Shown: positions 59,668 through 64,000 of the stretch, piece after piece | Layout: every line of letters begins with the position of its first letter | Position numbering within the stretch: position 1 is the first letter of the stretch | Assembly: GCF_017298635.1 (NCBI RefSeq) | Contig: NZ_CP071182.1 | Span: 2,666,001-2,730,000 of the forward strand | Source: Paenalicyclobacillus mengziensis | GTDB taxonomy: Bacteria; Bacillota; Bacilli; Alicyclobacillales; Alicyclobacillaceae | Length of the DNA: 64,000 nt | Direction of reading: 5' to 3' | Program-made: the position numbers and the translations under genes | Notes under the pieces: model-generated | The model's database searches: none | What the model was told of the DNA's origin: nothing | Seen by the model: only the letters and a program-made list of their open reading frames with translations

Positions 59668-60882
59668 ATGCATCAGAATACATTTCAACGGGGTAAAGGT
59701 GAGGCTCCGACCAAGATAGTAGCTTTTGCTACACAGGGTGAGCAAAGTGGTGATGCGGAACGCCTTCGAACACTCCTCTCTCAGCTAGATGCGCGAATGT
59801 ACCCTTTTCAGCGGGGCGAGAAGGGCAGGCAGTTCATTCATCTTGTAAAGTTCTTACAACAAGAGAAACCGGACCTCGTGGTGATGGAGGGGACTGGCAT
59901 CGCGGGTGGAATGGCGCTGATTCTCACTCGGATTTTATGGAAAACGCGTTATGTGGTGAGTAGTGGCGATGCAGTGGGTCCTTTTGTTCGAATGTTTCAC
60001 CCTGTGATTGGACTTTTTTTTAGCGTCTATGAGCGGATTCTCTGCCGCTTGGCGGCCGGGTATATTGGTTGGACACCGTATTTATCCGGCCGGGCTTTAA
60101 CGTTCGGGTGCAGTCGTGCAATGACTGCACCCGGATGGGCGCCCGTTGAGAAAACTGCGGAAGAATTGTCTGAGGCCAGAAAGACAATTCGAGACCAACT
60201 TCATATCTCTGACGATATGATTGTATTTGGCATTGTCGGTTCACTGCAGTGGAATCCGCGAGTAGGCTATTGTTATGGGGTGGAATTGGTACAAGCCGTG
60301 ACTCGAGTTTCACGTCCTGATGTCGTCGTCCTCATTGTGGGTGACGGAGACGGGAAGCCACAACTCGAAGGCATGGCCGGTTCCGAGCTCGGTCGGAGAG
60401 TCATTTTAACAGGACGTGTTGAGCGGGAACAGGTGGCGAATTACCTGGCGGCCATGGACGTGGCAAGTTTGCCGCAATCCATGGACGGCGTGGGGAATTT
60501 CCGTTATACAACCAAATTGAGCGAGTATATCGCAGCTAGCCTACCGATTCTAACTGGACAGTTGCCAATGACATATGATTTGCCATCGGCATTCTGGCGC
60601 ATTCAGGGATCTGCCCCTTGGGATGAACAATACATCTCGAACCTAGTGCGTTTTATGAACAGAGTCAGTACCGAGGAGATCTGTCGTAAGCGCCAGTTTA
60701 TAACCGACTCTGCTGCCGCCGTTTTTGACAAAAACCTTCAGGTGCAAAACGTGACGGCATATATCGCTGCGATGTTTGATGATACGGAGGTTTACGAAGA
60801 GTTCGAAGTCACTACGTCGCCCTCTAAGGTTCAGCCGTACGGGGATCGACAAAACAATACGGCCATCTCTCCGCTAACTTAA
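59668..60882 (+). CDS. Glycosyltransferase (GT-B, diverged)
   Basis: 404 residues. The C-terminal half carries FGIVGSLQWNPRVGYCYGVELVQAV, VVVLIVGDGDGKPQLEGMAG, LTGRVEREQVANYLAAMDVASLPQSMDGVG and KLSEYIAASLPIL, like GT4-type donors' domains but without the usual E-x7-E motif in full. The N-terminal domain is less typical (GTGIAGGMALILTRILWKTRYVVSSGDAVG) and has hydrophobic stretches. ATG 59668 has GAGGAGG before it. It lies 21 bases after the previous gene. The assignment as a glycosyltransferase is good; the donor is unknown. Confidence 0.82.
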   Translation: MHQNTFQRGKGEAPTKIVAFATQGEQSGDAERLRTLLSQLDARMYPFQRGEKGRQFIHLVKFLQQEKPDLVVMEGTGIAGGMALILTRILWKTRYVVSSGDAVGPFVRMFHPVIGLFFSVYERILCRLAAGYIGWTPYLSGRALTFGCSRAMTAPGWAPVEKTAEELSEARKTIRDQLHISDDMIVFGIVGSLQWNPRVGYCYGVELVQAVTRVSRPDVVVLIVGDGDGKPQLEGMAGSELGRRVILTGRVEREQVANYLAAMDVASLPQSMDGVGNFRYTTKLSEYIAASLPILTGQLPMTYDLPSAFWRIQGSAPWDEQYISNLVRFMNRVSTEEICRKRQFITDSAAAVFDKNLQVQNVTAYIAAMFDDTEVYEEFEVTTSPSKVQPYGDRQNNTAISPLT

Positions 60883-60908
60883 CCCGTTGAATGTATCAAA
60901 AATAAGAG

Positions 60909-60936
60909 TTGATTTAATTTGTTTGTTCTTTATAAT
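60909..60936 (+). promoter_or_regulatory. Internal promoter ahead of the polymerase gene
   Basis: TTGATT (60909-60914), 16-bp spacer, TATAAT (60931-60936). The -10 lies inside the palindrome at 60925-60940. Confidence 0.65.
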
Positions 60937-60940
60937 GAAC
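60925..60940. promoter_or_regulatory. 16-bp operator-like palindrome over the -10 box
   Basis: GTTCTTTATAATGAAC, one mismatched pair, containing GTTCTTT. It is flanked by a further T and A on each side, extending the symmetry. Same family as 56752, 56914 and 57078. Confidence 0.7.
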
Positions 60941-60986
60941 AATAGTTCCTGCATTGCGTATTGAGGGAGCCGAAAGGAGGATCTAC

Positions 60987-62432
60987 GTGTTAGCGAGACT
61001 TTATTATCGAACCTGGTTAAAACCCGTCCTCCTTAAAATCGCCTTGGTTTCCATCGTTCTAGGTCTGAGTCTCTACATTGGCCGCTCAGTGATACATCCT
61101 GGCAACATTCGGACTTTGCTTGGACTAACGCTCATCTTTCTGACACTCGCCCTCAGCATTGTCAAGCCGAACGCCAGTATTGTATTCGTGATGATGTACC
61201 TCCCGCTATTGGGGTTAATCCGCCGTATCCTGATTCCGATTGCCGGGTGGGGCTCGTTCGATCCACTCGTCATTGTCGCCCCTTCGGTCGCATTGCTCAC
61301 CGGCTCTTATTGGTTTTATCGCCTATTGTTCCTGCGTGAGCCAATTCTCAACGATACACCAGTATTTAAACTGGTGCGGTTGATGGTACTGATTGACCTT
61401 TTGGAGGTCATCAATCCCCGACAGGGCAGTCCGATGGTTGGCATAAGTGCCATCATTTTTTACGTGGTTCCCTTGTTCTGGATGGTTACAGCACGGACCG
61501 TCGTAACCGAGAAAGCCATGAAGACCATCATTCACATTGTCTTTGTTATGGGTATTATTGCGGCGCTCTACGGACTCAAGCAAACGTATTTTGGATTTTA
61601 TCCATTTGAGAAAGAGTGGATTAGCATCGTCAAAATCACATCGTTACACGTGGGAAATCTATACCGAGCACTGTCAACGACAGACAACCCACAAGGGTAC
61701 GCGGAGTTTCTCGCGGAAGCCATATGTGTCAGTTGGCTGTATGTATTGCGCGGAAATCCATTAGTCAAAATTATTGGACTTGCAGGTACCTCGGTCATCG
61801 GTTGGGCTCTGTTTATGGAGTCTGCTCGCGGCCCACTAATTCTGGCCGCTGCAGCCATTGCTGTCATGACTGTGATGTACGGAAAGACTACGAAAAGCAA
61901 AGTTATTTTCGGAATCATTGTCGGCGCAGTACTAGCCGTCGTGATTTTAAAAATATTCCACATGCACGCGTCCAATAACGCGCTCGTACAGCACCAAATT
62001 GCCGGTATCACAGGAAAGAACTCCACTCTAAGCGGACATATATCAACAGCCCTTTCCGGGATCTGGAGAGGCGCAAAGTCGGTTATCGGGTATGGCTTAG
62101 GGAGTACAACCACGGCAGCAAGCAAATTTTCGTCTTCGAACACTGGTGCAGAGGTTGACTTTAGCAACATGTTTCTTTCGGACGGGCTTGCAGGTGGAAT
62201 CGTTTACCTCGTGTTAATGGTCCGAATGTTGATATTAGGGATTCGGGCAGCTCTGACTCGTTCACTCGTTGGATTATTCGGGATTGGTGTACTAGTAGCG
62301 ACGTTCGAACAATGGGTTAATGGAGAGCTGTATGTAGTGGCCACCATAGTATGGATCACAATTGGATATATAGATAGAATAAGTGCCCGGTCGGGGGCTG
62401 GTGCGAGCCAAGTGTCTGACTCTAGTTCGTAA
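60987..62432 (+). CDS. Polysaccharide polymerase / O-antigen ligase-like membrane protein
   Basis: 481 residues with about 11-12 hydrophobic segments, e.g. IALVSIVLGLSLYIG and SIVFVMMYLPLLGLI. A large loop near residue 240 includes ALSTTDNPQGYAEFLAEA, and another near residue 290 begins ESARGPLILAAAAIAVMTVMYG (the S-x-S/A-R-G pattern of Wzy/WaaL proteins). It probably polymerises or ligates the repeat units outside the membrane. GTG 60987 follows AAGGAGG by 7 bases. It has its own promoter and operator, unlike the other plus-strand genes. Confidence 0.85.
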   Translation: MLARLYYRTWLKPVLLKIALVSIVLGLSLYIGRSVIHPGNIRTLLGLTLIFLTLALSIVKPNASIVFVMMYLPLLGLIRRILIPIAGWGSFDPLVIVAPSVALLTGSYWFYRLLFLREPILNDTPVFKLVRLMVLIDLLEVINPRQGSPMVGISAIIFYVVPLFWMVTARTVVTEKAMKTIIHIVFVMGIIAALYGLKQTYFGFYPFEKEWISIVKITSLHVGNLYRALSTTDNPQGYAEFLAEAICVSWLYVLRGNPLVKIIGLAGTSVIGWALFMESARGPLILAAAAIAVMTVMYGKTTKSKVIFGIIVGAVLAVVILKIFHMHASNNALVQHQIAGITGKNSTLSGHISTALSGIWRGAKSVIGYGLGSTTTAASKFSSSNTGAEVDFSNMFLSDGLAGGIVYLVLMVRMLILGIRAALTRSLVGLFGIGVLVATFEQWVNGELYVVATIVWITIGYIDRISARSGAGASQVSDSSS

Positions 62433-62475
62433 TGTTGTGTTCGCTATATCGAATTACACTGGGTAGGGTGATGCA

Positions 62476-63582
62476 ATGAATGTATTGATCGTGATGCCAC
62501 TTGGTAAGTTTGGTGGCGGGGCTGAGCAAATGCTAGCGACTTATATTAATGGTAGCCACGACAAAAAAAGTATTTCTTTACATTTTTTATTTCTCAGTGA
62601 CGGAGACTTGGCGTCGGGCGTTCGACGTCTGGGATACCCCGTCGAAGTGCTTAATGCAGGGAGGTTGCGTGAGTTTGGGAGGTGGGTTCACACTCAGTAT
62701 AAGATCGGAAAAATTATGGACAGATGGGAAATTCAAAGCGTATTGGCGTGGATGCCGAAGGCTGGTCTGTACTTGGTTTGGGCCGTGCGGACCAGACGAG
62801 TTCCAGTTCTGATGTGGAGACACGACATCCCTTTTCAAATTGGGCGAATTGATAGATGGACACTACGACTAGCCCGTGTTCGTGCAGTGGCTTGCTCTAG
62901 TACAACTGCGAAGACTGCCTTTCAAAATTGTCTGTCGAGGGTTCCCGCTAGAACGATTCACCCCGGGGCTAGTCGGCTTCTCTTCGACTATCAAGTGGTT
63001 TCCCAAATTCGTCGGGTCGCTTTAGATGGTCGCCGGGGGCCTATCGTAGGAACCATCGCAAGGTTACAGCCTTGGAAGCGAATCGATCTTTTGATAAAGG
63101 CAACAGCCGTACTCAAAGCTGCATTTCCGGAACTGCGAGTTGTGATTGTTGGTGGGGAAAGCCATGGTTTCTCCCGAGGGTATGGAGATGAATTGAGAAG
63201 GCTAGCGAGGAACCTCCTTGGGGATTCAGTGTTTTTTGCGGGGGAGCAGCGTCAAGTAGGAAACTGGATAGAGGCTATGGATGTCTTCGTTCTTCCGAGC
63301 GCCAGCGAGCCATTCGGAATCGTCCTTGTTGAAGCCATGGCTGCCGGCAAGCCGGTAATTGCCTGTGCGGGCGGCGGCCCTGAGGAAATTATAACCAAAG
63401 ACGTGGTCGGTAAGATCCTTCCACCAAGTCCGACTCCAGAGCAAATGTCTGACGCTATAAAAAATTTGCTAGACCCAAATGTACTTAATCGAGCACATCG
63501 GGTTAATGTCCAGGTCGCTAGTAGATTCTCACCGCAAACGATGATTAGCCAGATTGACGCCTGGCTAGAGGCCTCTACTTGA
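62476..63582 (+). CDS. Glycosyltransferase family 4
   Basis: 368 residues. VLIVMPLGKFGGGAEQMLATYI, IVGTIARLQPWKRIDLLIKATAVLKAAFPEL, VIVGGESHGFSRGYGDELRRLARNLLGD and VFVLPSASEPFGIVLVEAMAAGKPVIACAGGGPEEI are standard GT4 motifs, with E-x7-E complete (EPFGIVLVE). ATG 62476 follows GGGTAGGGTG. It continues the exopolysaccharide operon. Confidence 0.94.
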   Translation: MNVLIVMPLGKFGGGAEQMLATYINGSHDKKSISLHFLFLSDGDLASGVRRLGYPVEVLNAGRLREFGRWVHTQYKIGKIMDRWEIQSVLAWMPKAGLYLVWAVRTRRVPVLMWRHDIPFQIGRIDRWTLRLARVRAVACSSTTAKTAFQNCLSRVPARTIHPGASRLLFDYQVVSQIRRVALDGRRGPIVGTIARLQPWKRIDLLIKATAVLKAAFPELRVVIVGGESHGFSRGYGDELRRLARNLLGDSVFFAGEQRQVGNWIEAMDVFVLPSASEPFGIVLVEAMAAGKPVIACAGGGPEEIITKDVVGKILPPSPTPEQMSDAIKNLLDPNVLNRAHRVNVQVASRFSPQTMISQIDAWLEAST

Positions 63583-63629
63583 CGATGTTGAGGTGAGAAT
63601 TTTCGTAGTAGAAAAGGAGGAGTTGGTAG

Positions 63630-64000
63630 GTGCGCATTGCTTGGATAGGACCCATGCCGAGCACAGAGGGTGGGGCGGGTGGGGTATCGAATCTGTTGCT
63701 CTGTGAACTCGATGCTCGTCAGGTAGAGGTGGATTGTTACATGCCGGGTAATGAGGAAGACTTGCCGCAAAACCTGATTGAACTGAAACACGTCCGATTT
63801 TTCTGTGGTCCATCTGCGTGGAGTTGGGACCGATGGTACAGCCGCAACCGTTTACTGGGTTTCATTACCGGGCAAGTGGCAAATCTTCGAAGTGAAAATC
63901 GCTTGGCCAAAATGTTGCTGAGGAACCATCAACGAAAGCCGTATGACGTGGTTTATCAGTTTTCCCATATTGAGTTTTCAGCATTGAGGCACATGCGTTT
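63630..64000 (+). CDS. Glycosyltransferase, 3' end outside window
   Basis: The frame stays open to the right edge (123 codons seen). GTG 63630 follows AAAAGGAGGAG. The start MRIAWIGPMPSTEGGAGGVSNLLLCEL is the Gly-rich acceptor-side start of a GT-B glycosyltransferase, then VEVDCYMPGNEEDL and YDVVYQFSHIEFSAL. Only the N-terminal domain is present, so the family (probably GT4) is not confirmed. Confidence 0.75.
   Translation, partial: MRIAWIGPMPSTEGGAGGVSNLLLCELDARQVEVDCYMPGNEEDLPQNLIELKHVRFFCGPSAWSWDRWYSRNRLLGFITGQVANLRSENRLAKMLLRNHQRKPYDVVYQFSHIEFSALRHMR

Noticed and set aside
59941-59960. A further ACGCGTTAT copy of the palindrome family
   Set aside because: Only one half is present and it lies in a coding region, so chance is enough.
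1-64000. Prophage, insertion sequence, integrase or attachment site
   Set aside because: No transposase, integrase or phage structural gene is visible; the only phage-like name (phiEco32-type ligase) refers to the amidoligase family, which is common in cellular genomes.

Overview
The window reads as chromosomal DNA of an endospore-forming member of the Bacillota. The gene order follows the Bacillus subtilis ymf-recA-rny-cotE-mutSL-hfq region closely (rnjB, tepA, ylzJ, spoIIIE, ymfK, rodZ/ymfM, pgsA, cinA, recA, rny, ymdB, spoVS, cotE, then miaB, ricA, mutS, mutL, miaA, hfq). Protein sequences are diverged from Bacillus and GTG/TTG starts with strong GGAGG ribosome sites are common. An Alicyclobacillus-like organism is my best guess from gene content alone; no search was run.

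Layout. (1) Bases 1-11.3 kb: RNase J (5' end cut), TepA, YlzJ, SpoIIIE, a membrane-anchored unknown, a lipoprotein with an 18-copy ACAGGA hexanucleotide tract, a YmfK-type ACT/P-loop protein, a RodZ-like protein, a YajQ family protein and PgsA. (2) 11.4-20.7 kb: CinA, a DEAD-box RNA helicase, RecA with a textbook SOS box, RecX, RNase Y, YmdB, SpoVS with a textbook SigH promoter, and a membrane-dipeptidase homologue. Two arrays of ATAACGCGTT-type palindromes flank this block. (3) 21.2-27.5 kb: CotE followed by a tight run of three ATP-grasp YheC/YheD proteins and one GS-fold amidoligase fused to a degenerate ATP-grasp. This looks like a spore-coat amide-ligation system and is the most interesting protein-level locus here. 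(4) 27.6-40.3 kb: a PhzF-like protein, then a galactoside-use locus (GH42, ABC importer, LacI regulator, GH2, GH36) with visible promoters, operator-like palindromes and terminators. (5) 40.5-49.6 kb: MiaB, RicA/YmcA, MutS, MutL, a SAM methyltransferase, MiaA and Hfq. (6) 49.9-51.2 kb: a cluster of 12 tRNA genes. (7) 51.2-64 kb: a secreted Gly/Gln/Pro-rich protein, a SpoVAF-type germination protein, an H-type SASP, a VanZ-like protein, and an exopolysaccharide cluster (CpsC/CpsD pair on the minus strand; glycosyltransferases and a polymerase/ligase on the plus strand) that runs off the right edge.

How it fits together. Sporulation and germination genes (tepA, spoIIIE, spoVS, cotE and the ligase run, spoVAF-type, SASP-H) alternate with RNA decay (RNase J, RNase Y, RicA, Hfq, DEAD-box helicase), DNA repair (RecA, RecX, MutS, MutL) and tRNA modification (MiaA, MiaB). 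In the exopolysaccharide region, promoters in both directions carry a 16-bp GTTC-N8-GAAC palindrome that resembles the SinR operator of B. subtilis. A variant lies upstream of the secreted repeat protein, which suggests one matrix regulon.

Limits: all calls come from reading the sequence. Starts are chosen from ribosome sites and family N-termini, and product names from motif recognition.
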